24,549 nucleotides of DNA from Chloroflexota bacterium (lineage in GTDB: Bacteria > Chloroflexota > Anaerolineae > B4-G1). The notes beneath the pieces are model-generated. The model did not search any database, was not told the origin of the DNA, and worked only from the letters and a program-made list of their open reading frames with translations. The translations under genes were made by a program, and so were the position numbers. This document shows positions 14,953 to 23,610 of the stretch, one piece after another. Each line of letters opens with the position of its first letter. The first letter of the stretch is position 1. Location of the stretch: assembly GCA_011046405.1 (NCBI GenBank), contig DSAR01000402.1, forward strand, positions 1 to 24,549. The letters are read 5' to 3'.

Positions 14953-17598
14953 TTATTCGACAATCCGCCGTCCCACCCGCAACAGCGCGGCCCGCAATCC
15001 GGTCTGCAAATCAGCCAACGTCTCGATCTCGCTCCAATCAATACCCAGGTCGATGATCGTCTCGGCGACTGCGTCGGAAACGCCGGTGACGATGGTGTGG
15101 GCGCCTTTCAAGCGGGCCGCCTGGATCGTCTTGTTCAGATGTTCCGCCACGCCGGTATCGACGACGGATACGCCGGTGATGTCCAGGATCACCACCCTGG
15201 CTCGATGAGTGCCGATCCCGGTCAACAGCGCCCGCGTGATGTCTCGCGCCCGCATGCTGTCGACGCTGCCGATCAAGGGCATCACCAGGATGCGGTCCAT
15301 GATGGGGATCACTGGCGACGACAGTTCCCGAATGGCCCGTTTATGCGCCTCGATCACCTCCTGCTGTAGGCGCTCCCGCTGGGCGATTTCCTGCTCTAAC
15401 TCCGCCGTCCGCTCTTGTACCAACTGCTCGACCTCGGCGTACGCTTTCTCCAACGCATCCTCGGCCCGCTTGCGCTCGGTCACGTCGCGCAGGACGCCGT
15501 ACGTCCCCACGAGCCGATCACCATCGTAAACCGCCCGCGAACGGTCCTCCAGGTAGATCAACGAAGTATCCTTAGCCTGCCACCACGCCTCCCAGACGGG
15601 GATATCCTCGACTGCTCCTGAGTGGAGACGCTGAAACGTCGCCTGTTGCTCTTCGAAACTATCGCCTTGAATCACCTGCTCCAGGAAGACCTCGCGCCCC
15701 CCCATCTCCTGGATATCCGCCAGTGTATAGCCCAGGATTTTCTCGAAGGCCGGGCTAACGTAGGTAAACTGCTGGGTCTCGCCATCCACGCTGTACAGGA
15801 TATCGTTGATCGTTGTGACGATCCGTTGGAAATTCTCCTCCGACTCGCGCAGCGCCTCGGCCGTCTCCCTGTGCGCTTCCAGTAACAGGACCCGTTTCAA
15901 CGCGCTGCTAAGCTGTCCCCGTAACGCCTCGTATACCTGCCCATCCTCCAGCCCCAACTCGAACAGGGCGATGCCCAGTTGATCCTCGCGGAAATACAAC
16001 GGCTCGACGACGACGTTGTACCGCCGGTCCTGGGGCAGCGTGCCGTCCGGCGCCAGTCGAGAGACCGGGAATCGGCGTTCGACGTCGTCTAACACCACTT
16101 GCCCACTTTCGTCGTACGCCAGGATCAAGCGCGCCGTCTCCAGGGAGGCATCCGGCGATTCACCCTGGCCCTCATCCTCATACAAAGACAGATAGCAACT
16201 CGGAATACCCAACTGGGGCAATCCTTCGGCCAAAATGTCCACCTGCTCGGCCACGTTGATCGTCATGATGAGCGACTGGCCGACGGCGCGTAATTGCTCG
16301 GCCCTTTCCTGCACCAGCCATGTCTCGCGCACACGGGCGCGATCCCACACCTCCCACAACAGCACCCGCGCCTGTTGCCACAGGTCCTCGGCCCGAGCCT
16401 GCGTCCCATTGACATCGACGACGTAGGGCAACGCAAGCTGCCGCTGGACGGAAAGCAGCCGCTGCAACACTTCTACCTCTCCACCAGCGGCCAGGGTCCG
16501 ATGTAGTATCTCATCGAACGTCGCCCGGAACGTCCGGGCATCATCATCCGCCAGGTCGGCGACGAAAGCGTCAAAAAGCCGTCTATGCCATTCAGGTTCG
16601 ATCGTCGATATCGCTTGCACCATCCGCTCCACGATTTCCTCACGCCGAGCGGCCAGCGCTTCGTCCTGCGCCGCCACCTGGCCTGCCAAAACCCCTGCCA
16701 CCAACGGTGAATCACACCCACAGGACTGGCGAACGATCAATTCCGTGAGGAGCGCGACATGCTCCGGCACATCTTCTCCCACCATCAGGTCCAACAAGAG
16801 CTCGGTCGCCCGCCTTCCCAGGTCCCGGATTGGCTGCCGCACCGTCGTCAACGGCGGATCCATAAAGCGCGAGGCCTCCGCATCGTCGAAGCCCAGCACA
16901 GCGATATCCCCGGGTATCCGCACCCCGCGCGCATCCAGGGCATCGAAGGCCCCTAACGCCGTCGGGTCGGCCACCGCGACGATAGCCTCGATCTCCAGGC
17001 CGCGCTCTCCCAACAATAGATCGACCGCCTGCCGCCCCGCTTCCTGGGTGAACCCACCTGGCGCCACGTAATCGGGATTCAGGGGTATGTCGTGCATCTC
17101 CAGTGCGTCCAAGTAGCCGAGATATCGCTCCTCGGACTCCGGCTGTCCCTCTGGTCCACGGATAAAGGCGATGCGCCGTAGGCCGTGGGTCTCGATCAGG
17201 TGAAGCACCGCCTCGCACATCCCCTGGCGATTATCCACCAACACGTTGGGCATCCCCTCCAACACCGACGAGATATTGACCATTGGCAGCGGGCGATAAC
17301 GCCGCAAGAAAATTTCGACCGCCTCGTTGCTCACGTGATGGGCCAGGGCCGCCCCCCAAATCACCAATCCATCGAATACTTTCGGCGTCACCAGATCGTA
17401 AAGCACGTTCGCCTGGGCGTCAAAACCCAGGGGAGATTTCAACGGTTTGCCCGGCAAACAGATCAAATTCACGTCCCGCTCCCGGGCCGCGTCGATCACA
17501 CCCGACCACACCATATCATTCAACGGCATGCCAGCCCCATAGGTCAAGAAACCGATAGTGGGCCGTTCGTCATCCATACGCCAATTTTTCTTATTCAT
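14953..17598 (-). CDS. RsbR-like protein: LacI-type binding domain, GAF-like, PAS, STAS
   Basis: RsbR paralogue of 881 aa. Seen: LacI-type ligand-binding domain about 12-298 without an HTH (PTIGFLTYGAG, RRIAFIRGPEG, IVAVADPTALGAFDAL, IAVLGFDDAE, PPLTTVRQP), with RQSCGC at 290-295; helical region about 300-440; GAF-like about 445-570 (CYLSLYEDEG); PAS about 585-710 (YVSPAFEKILGYT, LRDVTERK); coiled coil 711-757; STAS 759-881 with S781 (SVDSMRAR) and T815 (VVDTGVA) at the RsbR phosphoacceptor positions. It is paralogous to the 12600-14936 gene over its full length, apart from the inserted PAS. The start is ATG 17598 with GAGGT about 9 nt upstream; a TTG at 17616 and an ATG at 17577 have poorer RBSs. 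Cytosolic. The intergenic distance to the downstream paralogue is only 16 nt. Confidence 0.92.
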   Translation of the reverse strand: MNKKNWRMDDERPTIGFLTYGAGMPLNDMVWSGVIDAARERDVNLICLPGKPLKSPLGFDAQANVLYDLVTPKVFDGLVIWGAALAHHVSNEAVEIFLRRYRPLPMVNISSVLEGMPNVLVDNRQGMCEAVLHLIETHGLRRIAFIRGPEGQPESEERYLGYLDALEMHDIPLNPDYVAPGGFTQEAGRQAVDLLLGERGLEIEAIVAVADPTALGAFDALDARGVRIPGDIAVLGFDDAEASRFMDPPLTTVRQPIRDLGRRATELLLDLMVGEDVPEHVALLTELIVRQSCGCDSPLVAGVLAGQVAAQDEALAARREEIVERMVQAISTIEPEWHRRLFDAFVADLADDDARTFRATFDEILHRTLAAGGEVEVLQRLLSVQRQLALPYVVDVNGTQARAEDLWQQARVLLWEVWDRARVRETWLVQERAEQLRAVGQSLIMTINVAEQVDILAEGLPQLGIPSCYLSLYEDEGQGESPDASLETARLILAYDESGQVVLDDVERRFPVSRLAPDGTLPQDRRYNVVVEPLYFREDQLGIALFELGLEDGQVYEALRGQLSSALKRVLLLEAHRETAEALRESEENFQRIVTTINDILYSVDGETQQFTYVSPAFEKILGYTLADIQEMGGREVFLEQVIQGDSFEEQQATFQRLHSGAVEDIPVWEAWWQAKDTSLIYLEDRSRAVYDGDRLVGTYGVLRDVTERKRAEDALEKAYAEVEQLVQERTAELEQEIAQRERLQQEVIEAHKRAIRELSSPVIPIMDRILVMPLIGSVDSMRARDITRALLTGIGTHRARVVILDITGVSVVDTGVAEHLNKTIQAARLKGAHTIVTGVSDAVAETIIDLGIDWSEIETLADLQTGLRAALLRVGRRIVE

Positions 17599-17684
17599 CT
17601 GCCATCCACCTCGCAAATCACAAAACAGTTATTTATCCTGAACTATAGCACATAACCCACGGACAGCCAAATCTCTTCCATCAA

Positions 17685-20600
17685 TCAACTAACAATCTGG
17701 TGTCCCATACGCGCCAGCGCGGCCCGCAATCCGGTCTGCAAATCGGCCAACGTCTCGATCGCCTCCCAATCAATGCCCAGGTCGACGATGGTTTCGGCGA
17801 CTGCGTCGGAAACGCCGGTGACGATGGTATGGGCGCCCTTCAGGCGAGCCGCCTGGATCGTCCTGTTCAGATGTTCCGCCACGCCGGTATCGACGACGGA
17901 CACGCCGGTGATGTCCAGGATCACCACTTTAGCTCGATGAGCGCCGATGCCAGCCAACAGCGCCCGGGTGATTTCCCGAGCCCGCATGCTGTCGATACTG
18001 CCCACCAAGGGCATCACCAGGATGCGGTCCATGATGGGGATCACTGGCGATGACAGTTCCTGGATGGCCCGTTGCTGTGCCTCGATCACCTCTTGCTGCA
18101 GCCGTTCTCGTTCCGCAATTTCGCGCTCCAACGCCGCCGTCCGCTCCTCCACCCGCGCCTCGACCTCCGCGTAGGCTTCCTGCAAGGCCTGTTCGGCCTG
18201 TTTGCGCTCGCTGATGTCGCGCCCTATGGCTGTGAAGAAAGCACCCTCCTGGGTTTTCCACGTGGCCAATGAAAGTTCCAGGGGGAATTGGCTGCCATCC
18301 TTCCGAACGCCAGTCACCTCCATCATCTTGCCCATCAGGCCCGACTGCCCGGTCTCCACGACCTCCTCGATCGCCTTCCGGAACATCTCGTAATAGGTCT
18401 CGGATAGGATGGAGACCAACAAGCGACCCCGTGTCTCGCCGGCCCAATAGCCAAAAATGTCCTGGGCCGCCTGATTCCAGAAAAAAATATTTTCATGCGT
18501 ATCAAAGATAATAATGGCATCACTGGCGGTCTCGGCGATGGATCGGAAACGCTTCTCACTCTCCCACAACGTCTCCTCCGCCCGCTTGAGTTCCGTCGCT
18601 TTCTTCTCCAGTCCCTCGATCTCCTGCTGGGCCTGCTCCAATTCGCGCTCAAGTTCAACTATCGTTTTACCCACATCGCTGCCCACAGACTCCATGCCAT
18701 CTACCTCCAAGTTCGTCTCGACGATACCTTCTGGGACATCGTCGGCGCCGTCCTGTCCCAGTTCGCGCCTCGTCCACTGCTCGACAATCCGTTGATTGAT
18801 GGCCACGTTCTCCAGGAACGATCGACGCATCCCCTCATCCTCAATCCGAGCGGCGTGGGTCTGTAATTGCCGGTAGACTGTCTCCAGCACGTCTTGGGCC
18901 CGGGGATCGTCGTTCGCCCGCAACACGTTGTAACAGGTCCAATAAACCCGGAAAACCTCACCAATGCCTTCCGGCGAACTCGTCTCCAGTAAATCGAGAA
19001 TGAACTCTACCTGTTCCTGGGCCCGGGCTAAATCTCCCCGGGCCAGGTGCAAGCCAGCCAGGCCGGCGACTGGCTCAATCACGAAATCTCGCAGGTTCAA
19101 GGTCTCCCACACTTCCTTGGATTGCTGGTAGGCCTCCTCCGCCTCTTCCAGGTGGCCCAACGCCTGGAGTGCAGTTCCCAAATTCATCAGGAAATGACCC
19201 TCGAAATAACGAGCGCCCAGATCCTGCGCTGTATCCAAGGCCTTTTGATGATATTCGAGCGCCCGCTCCAGGTCCCCCGCGTGGTAGGCCACCTGCCCCA
19301 GGTTCGTTAACATCAAACACGCCGACATCCGCTCGCCGATTTCACGACCGATATCGAGGGAACGCTCATATAGGGACCGGGCCGTCTCGTAATCCCCTAC
19401 GTCCATATAGATATTGCCCATATTGCCCACGATAATGCACTCGCCTCGACGATCACCGACCTCAAGGAAGAGCTCCAGCGCCCGCTCGCTATAGCGCTTG
19501 GTCAGCGCCAGGTAACCCTGCTGCGACGTCACGTTGGCCAAATCCAGGAACGTTCCTCCCTCGTACCGCCGGTCGCCAATTTCTTGAAAAATCCGCAACG
19601 CTCGCTGCAGGTGATCCTCCGCTATTTCAAACTGCTGCAAATCCCGGAACACCTGCCCCAGGGTGCGCAACGTGTTGGCCTCCTTATACCGGTCGCCGGC
19701 CTCCCGGGCCAGTTCCAGCGCCTGGTTTAAGTGCTCTTGCGCCTCCTCCAACTTCCCCTGGCGCCAGACCATCCGGCCCCACGCCAGGTAGCCGCCCGCT
19801 TCCTGGCTCACGTCTCCGGCCTGCCGGCTCATCTCCACGATCTGTCGGGCCGTTTCCTCGCCGCCCTCGTAATCGCCGATCACCTCGGCGTACCCTGACT
19901 GCCGCCAGGCGACCTCGGCCCGCCGGGCCGCTGCCTCGGGGCTGCCATCGTCCATCTCGTCGACCAGGACTGACAACGCTGCCAAATCTTCCTGCTCACT
20001 CTCACGGTCGCCTTGAATGTGATGTACCCGCTCCAACGCCATCAGGAGATCATAACGCTGCGCCAGATTCTCCTCGGGCGCCAGTTCGAGGGCCTCACTG
20101 AAGTAATCGACCGCCTCGGCGTTGGCGAACTGGACTGACGCTTGCTTGCCGGCCCGCGTCAGGTAAACGATAGCCGACGCGGTCTCGCGGGCGAGGGCCA
20201 GGTGATGACCAATGGCGCCCAGTCGCTCCCCCTCGTGTTCGTCGCCCCGCCCAATCAGCCAATGGGCCAGCCGTCCGTGATAGGCCGGCAGCGCATCGGC
20301 CGCCAGACGAGCATACGCGATCTCCTGCACCGTCGATGTGGCGAATAAGAACTCGCGCTCCCCGGCCAGGGTCGACGTCTCCCGCTCCAGGACCAGGTCC
20401 TGTACCATAGCCTCTCGCAAGGCCATCCGGACCCGGGGCCGGGGGGCCTGCCCTATCTCGGCCACGCCCCCCTCCCAGAATACCTGTCCCGCGACCGATG
20501 CCCACGCCAATACCTGCTGCGTCTCGGTCGAGAGATGTTCTATGTGACGAATCACCGCCTGCTGGATCGAAGCCGGCAGGTGTATCTCCTCTAAAGCACC

Positions 20601-22268
20601 GGCGTCCACCTGCCACCCCTCTACCGTGCGCTTCAACACCTCCCCCTCTTCGGCCAGGGTACGTACCAGCTCCTGGACGAAGAAGGTGTTCCCTCCCGAG
20701 ATCTGCTGCACCTGCTTCGCCAGGGCTGGCGGCAAAGTCTCGATACCAAGCATCGAGCAGACCAACTCCACCGTCACGTCTGACTTCAAGCTCTGAATCG
20801 GGATACGCTGCACCCGTTCTCCACCCAGGATCATCAAGGGATGGATCTGTTCCACCTCTTCGACACGATAGGTCACGCAGATCAACAAGCCAGGACTGCC
20901 AAAAACCCGGACAAAGCACTGCAGAAACGTCAGCGTCGCTTCGTCGGCCCAATGGGCGTCCTCGATCACCACCACCGTCGGACGCAGGTCGGCCGCTGCC
21001 TGGAGCAATTGTACAATAGCGTCGTTCAAGCGTTGGCGAGCCGCCGGGGCGCCCAATTCGGCCGGCGGTTCTAGCCCTGTCATATACGGGCGCTCCCACA
21101 TCTCCGGCATGATCTCCGCCAGAACCGGCCCAACGCGCGCGACGTTCAGGCCGGTCCAATCCGCCCCTTCGACGTAGCGCAATAAGACCCGCAACACGTC
21201 GCGCCAGGGTCGGTAAGCCCCACCGTCGGCCACACATTGCCCCTGCACCACCCGGCCGCCCATCAGTTCCACCTGGACCGAGAACTCCTCCAGGAGCCGC
21301 GTCTTCCCGACGCCGCTCTCGCCGCTCACGAGGAGCAATTTCCCCTCGCCGATCTGGGCCTGCTCCCACAGAGTCTGGAGCACCTCCAACTCCGCCTCGC
21401 GGCCCACGAACCGACCCCGGAGGGCGTAACTGCTGATGGTCTCGCGGGTCTCCAATTCGTACGCGCTCGCCATCACCTCGTTCAACGCCTGGATCACCTC
21501 GTTGGCGCTCCCGTACCGTTGGGTGGGCACAGGAGCCAGGAGCTTGCCGATCACGTCGCCAACCTCCATCGGCACCTGATCCTGATCCTTGAGCTCCTTT
21601 TGTAAGGACAGAGGGATCAGCCGTTCCGTTCCCGGCATAAACAACGGCGGCTCTCCCACCAGCATCGCGTACCACAGCGCCCCCAGGGCATACAAGTCGA
21701 CCCGATGGTCGACCGGCCACTGTTCCTGCACCTCAGGCGCCGTATAACCAGGCGTGTAATACTGGGCTCGTTGGTTGGGAGTTTTGACCTCCAGCGCCAC
21801 GCCGAAATCGAGCAATCTGACCGTTCCATCCTCCTCCACGAGCACGTTCCCCGGTTTGAGGTCTCCGTGGATGACGCCCCGGGTATGCAAATAGGCCAAA
21901 GCTCTGCAAATCTGCACCAGGACCGGCGCGATCTCCTCTGGCGTATAGTCCTCGGGGTTCAGGCTCTGTCCGGCGACCCATTCCATCGTGAAGTAAATCT
22001 CTCCCCCCCGCGTCACGCCAAAATTGTATACCTCGACCAGGTTGGGATGTCGCAGGCGGGTCAAGGTCTCGAACTCGCGCTGAAACCGCTCGGTCGCAGT
22101 GACCACGTCCTCATAGGCCTGGTCCAACTTCACCATCTTCAGGGCCAACACCTCGCCATCTTTGGCCTCGTCCGAGACACGATAGAGCATACCCATCCCG
22201 CCGGACTGCACGCCCAGGACCCGGTAGCGATTTTCGATCAAATCTCCGATGTCAAATGTCTTGTTCAC
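17685..22268 (-). CDS. Ser/Thr kinase - STAND ATPase - TPR - PAS - STAS fusion
   Basis: Giant 1527-aa signalling protein. Seen: Hanks-type kinase 1-270 with glycine loop GVQSGGMGMLY, K44, catalytic HGDLKPGN (134-141, D136; HGD replaces HRD), DFG 154-156 and TAPEV; AAA/STAND ATPase about 285-700 with GRFVGRE, Walker A GESGVGKT (316-323) and Walker B TVVVIEDAHWAD (431-442); about eight 40-residue TPR-type repeats about 780-1090; coiled coil 1200-1232; PAS about 1233-1357; coiled coil; STAS 1405-1527 with S1427 (SIDSMRAR) and T1461 (VVDTGVA). The kinase-ATPase-TPR layout resembles PknK-like proteins, which usually end in a histidine kinase or other output; here the output is an RsbR-type STAS. 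The start is GTG 22268 with AAGGAGG 5 nt upstream. Catalytic residues are intact. It probably feeds phosphorylation or ligand-gated ATPase signals into the stressosome (inference). Confidence 0.95.
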   Translation of the reverse strand: MNKTFDIGDLIENRYRVLGVQSGGMGMLYRVSDEAKDGEVLALKMVKLDQAYEDVVTATERFQREFETLTRLRHPNLVEVYNFGVTRGGEIYFTMEWVAGQSLNPEDYTPEEIAPVLVQICRALAYLHTRGVIHGDLKPGNVLVEEDGTVRLLDFGVALEVKTPNQRAQYYTPGYTAPEVQEQWPVDHRVDLYALGALWYAMLVGEPPLFMPGTERLIPLSLQKELKDQDQVPMEVGDVIGKLLAPVPTQRYGSANEVIQALNEVMASAYELETRETISSYALRGRFVGREAELEVLQTLWEQAQIGEGKLLLVSGESGVGKTRLLEEFSVQVELMGGRVVQGQCVADGGAYRPWRDVLRVLLRYVEGADWTGLNVARVGPVLAEIMPEMWERPYMTGLEPPAELGAPAARQRLNDAIVQLLQAAADLRPTVVVIEDAHWADEATLTFLQCFVRVFGSPGLLICVTYRVEEVEQIHPLMILGGERVQRIPIQSLKSDVTVELVCSMLGIETLPPALAKQVQQISGGNTFFVQELVRTLAEEGEVLKRTVEGWQVDAGALEEIHLPASIQQAVIRHIEHLSTETQQVLAWASVAGQVFWEGGVAEIGQAPRPRVRMALREAMVQDLVLERETSTLAGEREFLFATSTVQEIAYARLAADALPAYHGRLAHWLIGRGDEHEGERLGAIGHHLALARETASAIVYLTRAGKQASVQFANAEAVDYFSEALELAPEENLAQRYDLLMALERVHHIQGDRESEQEDLAALSVLVDEMDDGSPEAAARRAEVAWRQSGYAEVIGDYEGGEETARQIVEMSRQAGDVSQEAGGYLAWGRMVWRQGKLEEAQEHLNQALELAREAGDRYKEANTLRTLGQVFRDLQQFEIAEDHLQRALRIFQEIGDRRYEGGTFLDLANVTSQQGYLALTKRYSERALELFLEVGDRRGECIIVGNMGNIYMDVGDYETARSLYERSLDIGREIGERMSACLMLTNLGQVAYHAGDLERALEYHQKALDTAQDLGARYFEGHFLMNLGTALQALGHLEEAEEAYQQSKEVWETLNLRDFVIEPVAGLAGLHLARGDLARAQEQVEFILDLLETSSPEGIGEVFRVYWTCYNVLRANDDPRAQDVLETVYRQLQTHAARIEDEGMRRSFLENVAINQRIVEQWTRRELGQDGADDVPEGIVETNLEVDGMESVGSDVGKTIVELERELEQAQQEIEGLEKKATELKRAEETLWESEKRFRSIAETASDAIIIFDTHENIFFWNQAAQDIFGYWAGETRGRLLVSILSETYYEMFRKAIEEVVETGQSGLMGKMMEVTGVRKDGSQFPLELSLATWKTQEGAFFTAIGRDISERKQAEQALQEAYAEVEARVEERTAALEREIAERERLQQEVIEAQQRAIQELSSPVIPIMDRILVMPLVGSIDSMRAREITRALLAGIGAHRAKVVILDITGVSVVDTGVAEHLNRTIQAARLKGAHTIVTGVSDAVAETIVDLGIDWEAIETLADLQTGLRAALARMGHQIVS

Positions 22269-22336
22269 GAATTCCTCCTTAAGTTCGTTCTACGCCGTCA
22301 GCCCCACCCCTAAGGAAGTACTTGAATGCTCAGTCT

Positions 22337-22408
22337 CACTCAAGCGCTCACTCAAGCGCTCACTCAAGCGCTCACTCAAGCGCTCAGCCAAGCGCTCACT
22401 CCGGCGTT
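22337..22408. repeat. 12-bp tandem repeat array with AGCGCT palindromes
   Basis: Unit CACTCAAGCGCT is perfect four times (22337-22384), followed by a variant CAGCCAAGCGCT (22385-22396) and a decayed CACTCCGGCGTT (22397-22408). Each intact unit contains the palindrome AGCGCT. The array lies 18 nt beyond the stop of the PAS-STAS gene and 68 nt before the start of the kinase-fusion gene. The phased palindromes could form alternative stems in RNA or be a multi-site protein-binding array; copy number may vary by slippage. Confidence 0.9.
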
Positions 22409-22426
22409 TGCTCACAGGAATGCCGT

Positions 22427-23449
22427 CTATTCGATGTGCAGCCCCATCTTGGCCAACGCGGCCACCAACCCGGTCTGCAAATCGGCCAACGTCTCGATGC
22501 CTCGCCACTCGATGCCCAGATCCACGATCGTCTCGGCCACGGCGTCGGAGATGCCGGTGACGATGGTATGGGCGCCTTTCAGGCGAGCCGCCTGGATCGT
22601 CTTGTTCAAATGCTCCGCCACGCCGCTATCGACGACGGCCACACCGGTGATATCGAGGATCACAACCTTGGCCCGGTGCCGGCCCACCCCGGCCAACAAC
22701 GCCCGGGTAATATCCTGCGCCCGCTTGCTGTCGATGCTGCCGATCAAGGGCATCACGAGAATGCCACCCGCCCCACCGGGCACGTCCATCACCGGGATGA
22801 TGGGCGTCGATAATTCTCGCAACGCCCGTTGTTGGGCCTCGATCATCTCCTGTTGCAAACGTTCCCGCTCCCCGATCTCCTTCTCCAACGCAGCGGTCCG
22901 TTCCTCGACCCGTTGCTCGACCTCGGCGTAGGCCTGCTTCAACTTCTCCTCAGCCGCCTTGCGCTCGCTGATATCTCGCCCGATAGCCGTAAAGAAGATG
23001 CCATCCCGCGTCCGCCAGGCTGCCAGAGAAAGTTCCAGCGGGAAGCCGCTCCCATCCTTGCGCTTGCCTGTGACCTCCATCACCTGGCCGATCAAATCCG
23101 ATTCGCCCGTCTCCACCACGTCTAAAACCGCTTGGTGAAAGGCCGGATAAAATTCCTCACCCAGAATCGAGGTCAATAAACGGCCTTGGGTCTCGCTTCC
23201 CAGGTAACCAAACGTGTCCTGCGCTACCTGATTCCTGTATAAGATATTCTCTTCGGTATCGAAGATGATAATCACATCACTGGCCGTCTCGGCAATGGAG
23301 CGAAAGCGCTTCTCGCTCTCCCACAACGTCTCCTCGGCCTGGGTCAGTCCCTGGGTGATCTTTTGCAACTCGGCAATTCGCTCCCGGGCCTGCTTCAGTT
23401 CCTGCCGCAACTGTTCTTTTCTCGCTTGATCGTCAACTTTTGCGTTCAC
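22427..23449 (-). CDS. RsbR-like PAS-STAS protein
   Basis: RsbR paralogue of 340 aa. Seen: coiled coil 1-45; PAS about 41-165 (RFRSIAETASDVIIIFDT, EVTGKRKDGSGFPLELSL, TAIGRDISERK); coiled coil 166-212; STAS 213-340 with S241 (SIDSKRAQ) and S275 (VVDSGVA) at both phosphoacceptor positions. A seven-residue Gly-rich stretch VPGGAGG (223-229) replaces a single residue in the first strand region compared with the paralogues. The start is GTG 23449, with AGGAGG 5 nt upstream; the open frame continues to an ATG at 23521, but that part overlaps a repeat-like intergenic sequence. The PAS-coil-STAS part is strongly similar to the C-terminus of the adjacent kinase fusion, suggesting tandem duplication. 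The cofactor of the PAS domain cannot be read from sequence. Confidence 0.92.
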   Translation of the reverse strand: MNAKVDDQARKEQLRQELKQARERIAELQKITQGLTQAEETLWESEKRFRSIAETASDVIIIFDTEENILYRNQVAQDTFGYLGSETQGRLLTSILGEEFYPAFHQAVLDVVETGESDLIGQVMEVTGKRKDGSGFPLELSLAAWRTRDGIFFTAIGRDISERKAAEEKLKQAYAEVEQRVEERTAALEKEIGERERLQQEMIEAQQRALRELSTPIIPVMDVPGGAGGILVMPLIGSIDSKRAQDITRALLAGVGRHRAKVVILDITGVAVVDSGVAEHLNKTIQAARLKGAHTIVTGISDAVAETIVDLGIEWRGIETLADLQTGLVAALAKMGLHIE

Positions 23450-23474
23450 GTTCACCTCCTCCTCGTCGTAGTTG

Positions 23475-23566
23475 CCCAGATCGTCCAATTGGGACACGAA
23501 ACACAGCGTTTCACAAAGCACTGAGAAAATTCTACTTTTTCCCCTGTGTTTCTCTGTGAAAAGCCC
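23475..23566. repeat. Imperfect inverted repeat of CACAGAG/CTCTGTG type
   Basis: On the plus strand, GTTTCACAAAGCACTGAGAA (around 23508) is followed by CCCTGTGTTTCTCTGTGAAA (around 23543), which pairs with it imperfectly; a further GAAACACAGCG is at about 23498. This sits in the gap between the small membrane protein gene and the PAS-STAS gene. It resembles widespread intergenic CACAGAG-type palindromes and may be a terminator or dispersed repeat. Boundaries are approximate. Confidence 0.4.
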
Positions 23567-23610
23567 TGGAGAGCTCTACATAACAATGGCTGGAAAATCC
23601 TAGAGCGCCC

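Noticed and set aside
12600..17598. LacI-family transcription repressors
   Set aside because: The N-termini begin directly with the ligand-binding fold; no helix-turn-helix is present and the C-termini are STAS domains.
20095..21720. 541-codon minus-strand frame inside the kinase-fusion gene
   Set aside because: It lies in a different frame within the intact ATPase/kinase coding region; the translation is Gly/Arg-rich without motifs.
22337..22408. CRISPR-like array
   Set aside because: The repeats are 12 bp in direct tandem with no spacers, and no cas genes are present.
22290..22813. Open frames reading through the 12-bp repeats (SERL, HSSA or ALTQ peptide repeats)
   Set aside because: They arise because the 12-bp unit keeps all frames open; they overlap the end of the PAS-STAS gene out of frame and lack a good RBS.
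23449..23521. Longer N-terminus of the PAS-STAS protein starting at ATG 23521
   Set aside because: The extra 24 residues run over repeat-like intergenic DNA, and a strong AGGAGG precedes GTG 23449.
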